Assembly (NCBI GenBank): GCA_032358165.1
Contig: JAALGY010000012.1
Coordinates: forward strand, 2,852,001-2,916,000
From: Diplosphaera chodatii
Taxonomy: Eukaryota > Chlorophyta > Trebouxiophyceae > Prasiolales > Stichococcaceae
Reading direction: 5' to 3'
DNA length: 64,000 bases
The translations under genes and the position numbers were made by a program. The notes beneath the pieces are model-generated. The model worked only from the letters and a program-made list of their open reading frames with translations, made no database searches and was not told where the DNA came from. This document shows, piece after piece, positions 45,874-59,400 of the stretch. Numbering within the stretch: position 1 is the first letter of the stretch; every line of letters starts with the position of its first letter.

Positions 45874-48800
45874 TCATGTAACCACAAGGCGCGCTTGCAT
45901 GCCAGCCAGGTAGTGGTCCTGGTAGTCGCACTGGTACTGGAAGGTGCCCGGCGCGCTTGCCGCCTTCAGATCCGTGGTGCGCGTGACGCCCGGGAACAGC
46001 ATCGCCGTCGCCGTGTGCGTGTGGTCGTGCAGCAGCACCTGGTTGTTGAAGACCGGCGCGTGCTGCAAGAGTACAAGATCACTGCGCTCAGCATTTTGTG
46101 TGCCCACGCTGATGGGGAAGAAGCGCAGCTGCAGCCAGTCGTGGTTGCGCACTTTACGTCACATGCCATTGAATGAGAAGACCCATACCATGTCATTCTC
46201 TGTGCCCGACGCCAGCTGCAGCAGGCGGATGGTCCTGCCCTGCTTCACGTTGATCTGCGCAACATGCATGTCAGCTCGAGTTGGGCAGTGAATGACAGAA
46301 CACACTTGCTGGTGCGCAGCTCAGACCATGATCTGGAGGCAAGAATTGTCAGCAGCTGACATCAATCAACAATGCTCCCGAGCGCTGAACTTGTATGTCT
46401 ACAGGTGCACACTCACGTCCGGCATGTTGCAGTAGAGATAGCCGTTGATGCTGTGCTTCAGGTTGCCCTCTTCGAAGTCCGGGCTGGAAGTGTCCGCATG
46501 CTTGTTGTACTTTTGGATGTTTTGCGGCAGGTACGCGGACGCGCCCTCGTTCCACACCTGAAACAGCAGCGGCTGCACCAGGTCCAGGCCCGGGATGGTG
46601 CCTGCACAAGCAGCAAACGACAATCTTAACTGCTACCAAGGCGGTGCTCGGTTCCAGCAATGTTCCAAGTCGTAGTGCACCCTGCAAAGTATATGTGTAG
46701 GGAGGTCCACAGCACCAAGCAGGCGAGACTGCCGATGGACATCTTTATCCTTGATCTCTGTTTGTGATGCTTATGCTTACCCCGGGCGGTGAGGGTGGCC
46801 GGGCTCGTGATCATCACCACGCCGATCAGGCCGCTGTACTGGTTGGTCACGTAGTCGACGGTGGAGAAGTAGGGGTAGTGCACGCTGGACAGGTCGTCCG
46901 CCTGGGGGCCCCCCTCCAGGGGCACCTGTCCAGGAAGCAGCCAAGGTGTCAAGGCCGAACCGCAGCGAGGAGAAGCATACAGATGGGCAACTAGGTTGCT
47001 GCCGATCTGGAGGTGATTGAGATGGTGCCCGCTGCCGCATCCTGTCACGACTTGAGGCTATGCACACCGTCCTGAACATACACATCCGCATGCGCAGTCA
47101 GTGTGGCAGCATCAAGATGTAAGGGTGCCACTACTGGTGTGAAAACTGGGAAGCCTTGAGCGGGGGTGAAGGAGCAAGAGCAGAAGCAGAGGCAGAGCTT
47201 GCCAAGCTGTGCTGGAACAGGGATTTGCTGACCTGCCAGACGTAGGTGGTGGTGGCCCCCGGGTCGACTGCAGCTGTGGCCTGTGTGGGCTCTGCTGGGA
47301 TGAGGGCACCGCCCAGGAACAGATTTGCGCCGAATGGCAGGCCGTTGCGGAACACGACGCGGATGGTGTCGCCCACCTGCGGGCGAAGAAAAACAAGCAT
47401 GATGGCAAACTACTATGCGCATTGTACTTTTCATGTAAACAACTGGAAAAGCAGGCAGAAGAGAGTTCTGCCAACTGACTGGATGCAGCCAGCTGTGTGG
47501 TCTCAGATAAGCTACTAGGGCTGCAGCAGCAGACAGGGCAGCACTTCTGACCGCTGCTAAGGGTGCACCCAGACTCGGCGCGTCTGATGGAGATTTCCAG
47601 ATTTAGTACACACACGCCAAGACCCCCCACCTGCGCCTGGATCAGGGGCCCAAGGATGCCGAGGCTGGGGTCGTGCGGCAGGGGCTTCTTGAACGTGTCG
47701 TCCGGGTACGCCCTGTACAGCGCCTTGATGGCACGCGGGCCGAGCGTGTTGTCCATCCGCGTGGTGTACAGCGCCGACTGGTCCGCGAACTTCTTGCCGG
47801 TGCACCTGCAGCGCCGGCACTTGCCCATCAGTGAGATGCAGGTGGTGACCACCCATGCACAGCTCAGGCTGCGGCCTGCCGTGCAGCAGCACGCTCGACA
47901 TCGCAGGCAGGCATACGACCCCAAACGCATCAGCGGCGCACCTGTTCAGCCCCGAAGGCGCGTAGTTCCACACTTGCTCCTCCGCCTGGATGTAGTAGGT
48001 GCGCATGACGGGCACTTTGATGGGCGTGTCCTTGGGGGTCACGGCAGCAATGCTCGCCAGGGAGGGCTGTGGACAGCACACTCAATCGTCTACTCGGGCC
48101 GGCCGCAGATCGAGGTGCCGCATGTGCTATCGAGTCGTCAGCACGCAGCAGGCGACTGGTTGTTCGTTGGAGCTTGGACGGTCACAACAAGAAGCTCGAG
48201 CAGCATCCTCATGGCGTACGCACCAGCGTCTTGCCGCTGCCGAAGAAGGCGGTGCGGATGGCGTTGGCCGCCGCCCAGGCCAGGTCCTTCAGTGGCGTGA
48301 GCGACACGCCGGCGGCGAGCTTGGAGAAGTAGCTGCCACCGGAACTGGGGCTCCTGTGCGTCAGGACAGACCTGCTCAGCCTCAGCGGCGGCTGCCCTGC
48401 CTCATCACATGGAAGTATCCTCTGCTACCTTGGGCTCGGCATGGTCGTTCGTCTTTGCCGCCTTTCGTCTGCCTGTGTACAGCCCGGCGGTACTGCTACA
48501 TCTTGCTCACCTGCCAGTGGAGTAGATGGCTGCCGAGTTGGCGGCGGTGGAGCCGGGCAGAGCGATCAGCGGCGTGCTGGCGGCGCCGCTGCTGTCGGCT
48601 GGGAGAGCGTGGCCGTTTGCCGGGTGCGCCGAAAACAGCGCGCGCATGCCTGCACCAGTCGGCGTCACCGGTCAGCTGTGCTGTGCCTGGCCTGGTACAG
48701 CGGCTGCAGCAGCACTGCCTACAGCACCAGCCGACCTCACCAACCCTAGCGACACAGCCCATCAGCCTGATCGTCTGGCGTGCTTGTGCGGCACTCACCA

Positions 48801-51800
48801 GCGGAGATGTGGTCGGCCACCCTGCACTGGAATATCCAGCGGCCCGGGGTGGTGAGCTGCACGTCGGTGGTCTCCATGTCGCCCGGCAGCAGCATCGCCG
48901 CGTTCTGGTTGCGCCCCAGCCACTCGATGCTGGCGGCCTCCATGCTGGGCGTGTGCAGGTCCACCTCGTTGCCCAGGGCCATGACATAGAACCTGCGGTG
49001 CGGCCAGCAGTTGTACTGAAACCTGTTGCGCAGAGACCGCAACCTTTCGTACGTATGCTGCTAAAGGCATCAGGGCAGATGGCGTCAGCGCTGGAGGTTT
49101 GCAGTCAAGAGCACTGACGTACCGGACACGCTGGCCGACCTTGGCCTCGAAGCTGGGCAAGTTGCAGAACATGAAGCCATTGATGCTATGCTTCAGGTTG
49201 GACTCCTGCACGTCACAACCCGCGCCTCAGCGCCACAATGTTCTTCTGATGTGCACACGGCCAAGGGCCTGACTCTTTTATGCTCAGCGGCCAATCGCTG
49301 CAAAGACTGGGCGTTTGGTGCAGCAAGCTGCTTCCGCGGCCGGTTACATAAGGGGAATCCATGTATAAGACCGGCTCAAGCCGGCAATCAAGCTTGATTG
49401 TGCCAAGGGGAATTGAACACTATTCGATTCCCATTGATTTTGCAGTTGGCTTGTTCACATCAGCAAAACGTACCCCGAAGGCATCGGTGCCCAGCAGGTC
49501 AGCCAGCTGCGGCAGGCCGGCGGCGGCGGCGGCGTCGGCGACGCTCTGTGGCGCACGCCCCTCGTCGGCATTGTCGCCGTGAGCCAGCGTGCCCAGGCGC
49601 ACCTGCGGACATGCATCAGGCCCCTGTCAGTGCAGCCTGTGCCTTCTGAGCAGCGCAGCTGCAGCTCGCGCGGGGTCCAGCAGCTGGCAGCTGAGCTGTT
49701 ACACCACAACTTAGCAGACTGCGTGTGCGGGCTGTGCGGGTTGTGGCAGGCAGGGCAGCGGCGGAAGATTGCAGGAAATGAGAACCAAGGCATGGTGCTT
49801 CTGGGCTGTGTTGCACCTCGGGTACGCCGGAGCCAGTGAGCTGCGGGTCCAGGTATTTGTTCAGGTTGGCCACGATCAGGGAGGAGGCAGACTCGTCCAT
49901 CACGCTGCAGACCGCAAGGGCAGTGACTGATGTCAGCGCTCGGTGCAACCCAGAAACCTGCGCAACTAAGGGCGCCATGGCAACTGCATGCACACTGCAG
50001 TGTGGTGCATACGGGTGCCAGGCCACATATGCTGGGGCGATGGCGACGTCTGCCCTGACCGAGTCCGGCAGATTCTGAAAGCAAATCTTTTCAGGTCGAC
50101 GATACGAGCTGCTGCGACTCACCTGAAGAACAGCACGAACTCGCGGTCCACGTCAGCAGGGGTGCCGTCGGGGCGGCTTGCGCCGCGGCGGCTGATGATG
50201 ATGGGGCCCATGAGCCCCGCGTATGTGTCCGCCGCCTCGTCGGCGTGCGAGTGGTACCTGTGGCGGCGACAGCACTCAGGACTCATCAGCTATGGTAGGT
50301 GGCAGGCAATGCGCCTCGACTGCTGCTGCTGCTCTGCGTCTGTGCACCACATGCAACAGCGGCTGTGAACGACAGGCAGCTGCCAGCATGCGAAAGGCGT
50401 CCAGGAATGCAGCCAGCCGCGCACATCCACAGCTTGCTGCTGACTTCGTTGGGGCCAGGTCCAGCACGGTCGGGGACTTGATACATGTACACGTGTGAGC
50501 CACCTGCCGGACAAGGGGAAATCAAGCAGATTTTGACCTGGATGAGCAAGTTCTGCATCCCCACTTTGCTGTGACACTGAGCAAATTATACTGGCTGCCA
50601 CACACTTGACCTTGAGTTCAGAGCTGTGGCACAGCGCGGCTGCCTGCCCATGCGTTGAAGGATGAGCCGAGATTGAAGCAGGGCTCTGTGGAGGGTCCCC
50701 ACCTGTGGGCACCCCATCATCGCCCTTGTCGGTGCCGGAGGTGCCGTCATTGTAGCCGGCGCCCTCGGACGACTTCATGTAGCGCAGCCCGTGCACATGG
50801 ACGGTGGTGGGGAAGCGGCAGGTGTTCCGGAACACGATCCTGCAGCAGCGGGAGCCACTGCTGGTTCGATGCCATTCTGACAGCAGGCAAGTGGTGGCAC
50901 TGTGCAGTGCCTTTGTCTGGCAGACAGACAGCCGGCTGCCTCAGCACAGCAACAAGCCTTTACGGCTGCAGAGTCGATGCAGCACGTGAGAGGCGCAATG
51001 TGTTATGCATGCTGCAAAGCAGACATCTCTCAAGGGCAAGCATCCTAATTGTTCAATGCGGAATGCGCAGCACGGGGTGGCCCGCGCACTTGACTGTGTC
51101 GCCCACTTCCGCCCTGACGACCGGCCCCAGGATGCCCAAGTGCTGCTCCGCCTCAGTGCGCACCTGCGGCAGCACACTTCCTCTGATTTCCACCCCCTGC
51201 TTGCAGGGAAGTGTGTGCATGACACGGACCGTTTCTGCAGAGCACACATGCCCGGACGGAGGCCACAGCACCCACCACAGCAGTCTGGAAGGTGGCGTCG
51301 GTGTACTCGACGTACTGCGCCTTCGTGTTCACGGGGCCGATGCGGTCGGGGGCCTTGCCCAGGAACACCAGCGCGGCGTCGTCGAAGGGCGCCTTGCCGC
51401 CGGAGCATGTGTTGCCGCCCGAGGGGGCGTAATCCCATGCGACCTCCTCTGACTGCAGTGTCCAGGAACGCGCTGTGATCAGCGCTTGGTCTTTGATGTG
51501 GAGCGGGCAGCCGGCAGCTTGCACTGGCAGTGCGGCGGCTGCTCACCTGGATGTAGAAGGTTCTTTCCACCCCGGCGGGTGTGAACGGCGTCTGGCTGGC
51601 ACCCTCAAGGGTGAACAGCGCCTGCACCAGCAGCGCTGCATGTGAACAGCCAAACATATACAGGCGGCTTAGGTTTGAAGTGCACATCACACTGCTGTTG
51701 CCCTCAGGGCCTGCCGTGCAACATGTTGGCATGGCAATGACCATGCTGGATGACGCGCTGCTCTACCCTTTACTCGACAACACACCGAGCACGCACCTGC

Positions 51801-54311
51801 ATGCCTGCCGAGAAGTGGTCGTTAATGTGGCAATGGAACAGCCAGGTGCCGGGGTTGTCGGTGACCATCTCAGCGGTCCAGGTTCTGTGTGCAGTAGGAG
51901 ATGGTTATACTGAGCACTGCAGCGCAGCACTTTGTGGCGACCTTATGCTGCTCCCAACAAAGAGCTGCAGGGATGCGAAGTATGGTAGGAGGGTCACTTA
52001 GAGGGCAGGACGTTGTACTGGTCGTTGTTGGTGCCATCCTGGTTGAAGACGATGCCGTGCCTGCAACATCACACATACACTTCACTCCAGATTCATGGCT
52101 CAGCATGTTGGCATTGCACTCATGTTGGTGCTGGGCATGCTGCAGGCGTGCTGCACAGCTCACACTGTGCACAGGGAGGCAGGCTTTGCGTCGATGACAT
52201 CCACGCCCATGCGTGAGCGAAGTCACCAGTTGCAGTTAGTATGACAGCTGGGGGGAGCCGTACCAGTGAGCGTTGTGCACGTCCACCTCGTTGCCCTGCA
52301 CCGAGGTGTGCCACCGCACGCGCTTGCCCACCACGGACTTGAGGCCCTCCAGGTTGCAGAACATGCGGCCTGCAGCACGGCACATCACCGCGTCTTGAAA
52401 GCTTCAGGACCACCACCACCAGGCCAGCACCTTACATGCATGTGATCTGCATGGTCACAGCTGAGACCGAAATACATCTGGTATCAGCCAAGCTAGTTGC
52501 AAAACGACTTGAACAGCTGCAATCAATCACCGTTGATGACATGCTTCATTTGGGACTCGGCAAAGGCGTCGGGGTCTGTTATGCCGTCCTGGCCGCTCAG
52601 GCCGCCGAACTGGACACCACTGGCGCCGGCATACGGTGAGGCGCCCTCATTCACCACCTGTACAGTGTGGTCACCCGGCTCGCCAGTGGGCGGCGTCGAC
52701 TTTTGACCATGTGCACTGGCCAACAGCGCTGCCAGCAGGCTGGCAGCAGATGTGCGCACATTGACAGGCACTGCATGCTGGCACTACCACTCCCACACGT
52801 CCAAGCATGGGCCATAGCCGTGGGCAGGCTCGCCTGGAGGACGGTGACGAACTCAGCGTCGATGCCCTTGGGCTTGGCGGTGGCGGGGTCGGCATCAGCA
52901 GCGCGGGTGACGATCAGGGGGCCGAACAGGCCGGCGTTGGCGTGCGCCTGCTGGTCCGCCAGCGAGCGGTACAGCCACATGGCGGAGGAGCTGTCGGACT
53001 CGGCGGTGGGGCCCGCCTGCATGCACAGGCGGTGCATGCAAGATGCCCTCAGAAAGTGTTGCTGTGCAGCAGCACTGCAGGGGGCGCAAGCGGCCAGCCG
53101 TCGACTGCCATGCATGGCAGCCTTGCGACTGCTGCGCAACAGCACTACTGCTTGAGTTTCAGGGCTACAACAAAAGCTGCATCCACCATGCAAGGCAGAG
53201 GCTGTAAGCGAGGCGCACCAGATCTGGGACGCTCCAGGTGTACTTGATGGTGTCAGCAGGCGCCGCAGCGACGGCGGCTTGCGCGGCGGTGTAGGTGACG
53301 CCCTCGGGGAGCATGTTGATGGGGAAGTCCAGGTTGTTGCGCAAGGTGACCTCGATGGTGTCGCCGACGACGGCACGCATCATCGGCCCCATGATGCCCA
53401 GGTGCGCCTCCTCGGCGGGGCGGGCCTGCGGGCAGGGATGTTGTGCAAGCTCAATGTAGAACGAGTGTCGCTGCTGTACAGGGTACGGTCTGTGTGCCTG
53501 TGTCGCACTGACGACCCACTGAACGCTGGCGTGCTGCACTGCTGCTGTGCAGGGCGGCCCCAGAGATGGAGATGAAATGCTTCAGGGCCGAGACGCACCA
53601 GCTTGGTTTTGAAGGTGGCGTCGGTGTAGGCCTGGAACTGCGCCTTGAGGTAGGTGGAGGAGTTGCCGCCGCGCGCATACACCGCCTCCTCGGGCGTGAA
53701 GGCGCGCCCCTGGCACGCGTTGAGCCTCGAGGGCGTGTAGTCCCAGGTGACCGGGTTGGCGGCCATGTAGTACCGTCGTACGGCAGCGCCGCCGCCTGCG
53801 CAGCGACAGCAAAGGCGACTCTGAGTCATATCACCCGTGCATTGACCTAGCTCGAGGCGGGTGCACGCACGACGACGGGCGGCCAGCAGCCGGCAAGGCC
53901 ACGCAGAAGGACAGGTTCTGTCAACGAAGCATCACTGGAGCAAGCGTGCATGCAAAAGGATCCTGTACAGCATGCAGGCTGCCTGCTGGCGGGATGCCAG
54001 CATGGCACGCAGCACGCACGGGAACCCATGGCGTGCACACAACATCCAAGTGCAAAGCAGCAGACGCCCGGTAGTTTGTCTTGATCCGACAGGATGATGC
54101 TGCTCACGAAAGGCTTGTGCACAAAGCAGCAGATGAGCCTGAGGGACGTCTTGCCCGTATCGAGGACGGACACCATCTACATCAACCTGCGTGAAGCCAA
54201 ACGTTCGGCAACTGCAACAGACGTACCCTGGAGCGTCCGTGAGGCGCACGCGCAAGAAGCGCACGCCAGCAGCGCCGCTGTGGCGAGCAACACCCTGGCA
54301 GTCTCGTGCAT
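45874..54311 (-). CDS. Multicopper ferroxidase with six cupredoxin domains (FOX1-like)
   Basis: All 27 exons join in frame, giving 1174 residues: 54311-54227, 53795-53599, 53425-53219, 53016-52834, 52657-52531, 52369-52264, 52060-51998, 51884-51797, 51621-51547, 51452-51276, 51163-51090, 50839-50703, 50503-50425, 50257-50123, 49904-49817, 49602-49474, 49205-49123, 48992-48799, 48649-48511, 48353-48224, 48066-47942, 47805-47631, 47376-47233, 46925-46781, 46601-46417, 46254-46189, 46062-45874. Exon 1 is a signal peptide. Domains 2, 4 and 6 keep type 1 copper ligands ([38 protein letters not shown]). Trinuclear-site histidines occur only as HNAHWHG and HCHINDH (domain 2) and HVHG and YHSH (domain 3). 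Length and layout match Chlamydomonas FOX1 (about 1140 residues), which oxidises Fe(II) at the plasma membrane for high-affinity iron uptake. Exon 4 ends at a GC donor (52833-52832). I did not see a C-terminal membrane helix. Confidence 0.92.
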
Positions 54312-54725
54312 CGTGCTTCCGTTGATCACTAGGTAGCGATATGTTGGACCTATCCGCAGCTGTCCTCTGGCACACTTCGCCGCAGGCACGCACTGACAGT
54401 CTATGATGTTGCTGCTGATGTGCTTCTGGAGGCGAAAGAGCTGTGTATGAGCCAAAGCCTGGCTGCACGCTGCAATGCACCACTCTGATGGCAGATGGGT
54501 GTGAGGTAGAGCACAACGGCACTGTCAATACAGCGGAGCAACAACTGTGTCGATGGCGCGTGTCAAGCCGCTAAAGAAACACCCGGCCAGTTGCTTGGAT
54601 ACAATTGCGCGAGAGTGAGGTTGTGCCGGCACGACGAGAGCATGTGAGTGAATATCTTGCGATCTTCCACAGCAGGGGACGGCTCGATGTCTCCGATCAC
54701 GTGGTCCTGCAACACCGGGACGGCC

Positions 54726-55498
54726 TATTGTCCCTTGCAAGTTCATTTGATGGGGGGCCAGTCGTCGATCGGAGGGTCTGAGACCTCAAGACCTGCCTAT
54801 ACCTATCGAGATCTCGAGACCTTTTCTGTGCGCCTGAAACAGTGCCTGTTGAGGCGGACGGGCTTTGCGTAGGTTGCAGAGTGATTGCGCACGGCGCCAG
54901 CGCTGTGTTGCCGGGGTTTGATTGTGTTGCCGGGGTTTGACATGTTGATCCGTCTCGTCTGAACGTCTCGATGTCAGCATGCCGAGCGATACAGCACAGA
55001 TCTGCGCGAAGAAGCGCTTCTGCCCTACTACTTGAACAGCAGAAACTTGCCAGAGACAGCTCAAGGCTTACACATGGCTTGAAACACAGCCAAGAAGTAT
55101 GTTGACCTATGACAGAGAACCCAGCCGAGTGCTGCTGTGCGCAGGCGCGGCATGCTGGGACATAGAGCAGTTCGGCAGGGAGCATCTTCCGCTGCCGCAG
55201 CGGGACCTGCAGGCAGATTGCAACTGTACCTGGATGCATCTCTACAAACCACCAGCTTGAAACAGGCCTTGTTCTAGCACATGCGCTGCTCAGCAGGGTA
55301 TTTCAGCCATGGCTGCTCGCGAGGAGGCATTGTAAAGGCCTGCCAACGGCTACGCACCACTGCAAGCACCTCTTTGAGAGGTGTCCGAGGTCTCGCCAGG
55401 TATACCTAGCTCTCAAATAGGGGGAGACATGTCTCGGAGGTCTTGGTCCCTTTCGGCCCGACTGGGCCGCTCATCAAATGGACTTGCAAGGGACAATA
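54726..55498. repeat. Imperfect inverted repeat enclosing about 690 bases
   Basis: The left arm at 54726-54764 is close to the reverse complement of 55459-55498 (shared core ATCAAATG-ACTTGCAAGGGA and ACAATA, roughly 35 of 39 bases). The inner flanks of both arms are also rich in GGTCTC/GAGACC words. This could be the remnant of a terminal-inverted-repeat transposon or MITE; no transposase reading frame is seen inside. Confidence 0.6.
54904..54940 (+). repeat. Tandem 18-base repeat
   Basis: TGTGTTGCCGGGGTTTGA occurs at 54904-54921 and again at 54923-54940, inside the inverted-repeat element. Confidence 0.9.
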
Positions 55499-56473
55499 AT
55501 TGGGACTATGCCGGTCGGCTAACACGCATAGCTTGCCCTGCTGCACGCAACAAGCTCACAGCACACGAACAGTTCGCCTTGCCGGTCCATCACCCCTACA
55601 CAAGTATCTTGAGGAAACTGCTTACCTGGCTCTCAGTTGGCACCCCGAAGGTCACGACATCTGAGCGCACGAGCGACTGCATGTGCAGCTCACAGAGCGC
55701 CAACGACGGCTTGCATGATCGCAGCTGCATCGCAACACTCCTGTCCAGCAAGCTTTCACGTGTGCGCTGGCTGTTGACCTACGTTCGTGACTGACAGAAG
55801 CCCATCATCGTCAGTCGGAGATTTGCCCAGCACACATGTGCAGTTTGCAGTCGAGCTAACTGCATGCTGCAAGCAACCACATTCGGCGTGGCACGACCCT
55901 GAACTCTTACTCGTGACAGTAACCAGGGTTGAACACACAAAGTGTCCCGCTGAAGGATCATCCTGCATGTCCCGGAGACGACTGCAGCGAAGATTGAGGA
56001 CCTTCAAGCTGTCGCTGCGTGCAAACTGTGTATGACAGCTTGAATTACCTAGCACTGGTTGTATTCACGGCGCGGGGCAGCAAAGATCCTCGCAACGCTG
56101 GCAAGCTGCACATGCTACATAGCTGTGCAGCGTCACTGGCGCAGCTTTGCGGGACACCAGCATCTTTTGCAGCTTGCTCTGCACCGCATTGCAAGCAGCA
56201 CACCGACATCACTGCGCGCTGGTAGCATCTGTATGATCCGGCTGTCACAGCGGCAGGCCCACCTGCAGCAGGTGCCGGTAAGGCAGCGCCGCCGCACGAC
56301 CCCGAGTTCGTGAAAGATGCTGACGGCTTGCGCTAGACACTAAGCCACAGCCAGCACCGTGCTGACAGCGGCAGAGCAGCACGCAGGGCTGCCAGGCATC
56401 ACGCCCTTGCGAAGCGGCTGGCTCGTGACTGCGGAGAAGCCAGGGCGTCAGAGGCCCTTCACCGTCCCACCTC

Positions 56474-59400
56474 ATGCCCATCGACGGGCACTACGCGGAC
56501 CTGCGGCCGGCGGCGCAGGCCGCGCGCCCGTATCCTGCCATCGTGCCGGACGCCGCTGCCGCCGCAGCCAACCGGCAGGCGGCCGCGGCCATCCGCCTGT
56601 GCCTGGACCTGCAGCAGCACTCCGCGGCGGCCCTGAGCTTCCTGCACGAGGTAAGGAGATGATATGAGCGCTCAGCCTGGCGAGCGGTCATTTTGATGAG
56701 GTGTCTTGGCATGGTAGCGGGGATCTGTGTAACGCTTTGTCATCAAGCAGCGCACTGCATGGCAGCACACCCGTGGTTGGTTGACCCCAGCGCCGTCAAA
56801 CCGGCAACTGCTCTGTCTTATGTGCTGGGGTGTCTACGTGCTCAGCATCACTACATTTGCCAGGTGCACCAGCACCCGCGGCTGGCGGACCCGGGGTTCC
56901 TGGCGGCGGCGGTGCGGCGGTATGAGCGCTGCTGGCTGCCGCTGCTGGCCACCCATGCCAGCGTCCGCGCCATCGCAGCTGAACAGGCACTGCACTGCTC
57001 TCACCGTGTCTACTCATGACCAACACCACATCTCTCGCCAACATGGCCTCTTCAACTGTAGCAATGCAATGTGAACAGTTTCTGTTTCATGTCCCACCAT
57101 GGTGGACACTTGCCTCAACATGCTTCAGCTGCTGCAGGCGTCCGAGCGCAGCAGCGGCGCTGGCGGCGCTGGCGGCAGAGCGGCGGCGGCAACAGCAGCT
57201 GGAAACGGAAGCGCAGCGGCGCATGAGGTGGCCGTCGGGGCGGCCGGCGCAGTGCGTGGCGGCCGATTGGCGGCGCCGCTGGACGTGGCGTGGGTGTGGT
57301 GGGCGCACGCCATCGCGCCCGCCGCCTACCGCCAGGTGGACGCCACTTTTCAGCTCCCGGCTCCCGGAATACCGAGGGAGCCTAGAGGCGCTCTGGAAAA
57401 CAAAGGTTACCATCGCGCCCGCCGCCCACCGCCAGCTGCCTGCCTGCCTGCAAGGGGACGGCGTCTGCACACCGCAGCGCTGAGGGATTCCAGGCTCCTT
57501 GGCTGCTGAAGATGACCATGGGAATGCTATCGCTGCACAGTGGCGCAGCCACAGAGAGTTGGAGCGCATGAGCGTCGATGGCAAGAGCCAGTGCATCCTG
57601 ACGGCATGTCGTGTGGCTCAGGACCTTGAGGCTGTGCTGCCGCCAGCCCCGGCTGCAGCGCTGTGGAGCGACGCCGCTGCAGGGCTGGCTCCCCACGTGC
57701 GGCCGGCGGCGGCGCTTGCCACTGCACAGGCAAGCGCTGCGCCCGCTGCAGGCTGTCCTGTTTTGCCATACACAATACCCGACTTGCAGATGGCATACGC
57801 AGTGGTCCAGGTGCAGCACAACGTTTTCGTACCAACACATGAAGCACACACAGCATCATCCTTGCCTGCCACTGCCGACAGGCGCTCTGGGAGGCGGCCT
57901 TCCCTGAAGAGCCGTTCCACCTGCCGGGCCTGGAGCCACCCTACAGCGACAGCGCTGCGGGGGTGGGGCCGAGACCTAATGGCGCAGCCCCTGCAGCGGC
58001 GCAGCCGCTTCGTGACAGCAGCGGCGCCGGCAGCAGTAGCGGCCATGGCAGCGCTGCAGAAGCACAGCGTGGACAGCATGATGCCATGACAGCATCCAAC
58101 GGCAGAGCGACCTGCAGCTACGACATCATTGCCGCCGCCGTCCGGCAGTTCGACTTCTACTGGAGCGTGAGTACCTATGGAATTGGCGTTCTTGCTGTCC
58201 AGAATGGTGTCTCAGCAATGGGGTGCTTGTCCAAAGCCCGTCTGCAGCAGCTGTGCGGCAGCCGCTTGCCGCTGGCGACTGTCTGGATGCATCTGGCGCA
58301 TCAATGGTGGTGCATCATCGCTTTAAGGCAGTGAATGTCATGCAGACTGGCTAAAGCTGAACGACAGCGTCAGCAGACATCGCCCAAGCTGCCCGTGGTC
58401 AGCTGTGCCACCAAACTGTGCCGCCTCCACCCGCAGGCGTGCCTGCCGCACTACAGGGAGGGCTGGTTCCTGGCGGCCGCGGTGGCGCGCTACAAGCAGT
58501 TCCTGCACCTGCACGCCGTGTGCCGCGGCCAGTTCCTGGTGCCGCCCTACGACGTGGACCTGCTCTGGCACACCCACATGGTGCGCGCGCAGTACATAAT
58601 AATCAAGATGCGAACCCATAAATTCAAAAGTGTACGATAGCTATAGTATATGCCTCCAACCCGCTTGCACTCAACACACTGATGCTTTTCAGGGCCTAGG
58701 TGTCCGAGGCCGGGTCCCGTCCCGTGTGTAGGGGCGCTGCTGCCAGCTTTGCAGCCCCTTCGAGACAGCTTGCAGACATGTCGCAAGTGCTGGATGGCTT
58801 CACAAGGGCTGCCCTGCTGCAAGGTCTGCTGATGTCGACTTCATACCTGAACTCTGCATTAAAATCTGGTCGCAGGCATGCTCGGCAGAGTATTACGCCG
58901 ACTGCGAGGCGCTGTTCGGCGCGGTGTTTGCGCACGACGACTCGGTCAACGACCGCACCCCCGGCAGCAAGCTCAACACCAACTGGGCAACCACGCAGGT
59001 TGGACCTGCATCACCATGTCATGCATTAGCCATGCTGCATCAACAGGGTTTCACGCACGCGGGTCTTCACAACCGGTCTTCCAAAGGCTTGATCTGCTCT
59101 TCTCCAGTTTGTCGGCCTTGTGTTGAGTGAAACATGCGGTGCACGCATCTGTGGAATGACGTCCAACGGTCCAAGCAGGGTGCATGCTGAGATCGCAACG
59201 TGTGGCTGTGGTCACCAGGAGCTGTACTATACGAAGTTGGGCGAGTCGCTGGCTGGGCCTGGCGCGATGTGGCGCGGCCCGCCGCCTCCCGCCTGGGCCA
59301 CCGGCCCTGCAGCAGCAGGTGATAAGTGAACTATGGTAGACCTGCATCAGGCCAGCGCGCTTTGCTCGTAGCATGGTCGACGCCACCCGACAAGACGCGA

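Larger units (their letters stand above)
54312..56473. other. Non-coding stretch between divergent ferroxidase and GRDP genes
   Basis: About 2.2 kb that should include both promoters. It holds an imperfect inverted repeat (54726-54764 against 55459-55498) and a tandem 18-base repeat. Apart from these I see no exon of a known family. For the ferroxidase one would expect iron-responsive elements here, but I could not identify any with confidence. Confidence 0.5.
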
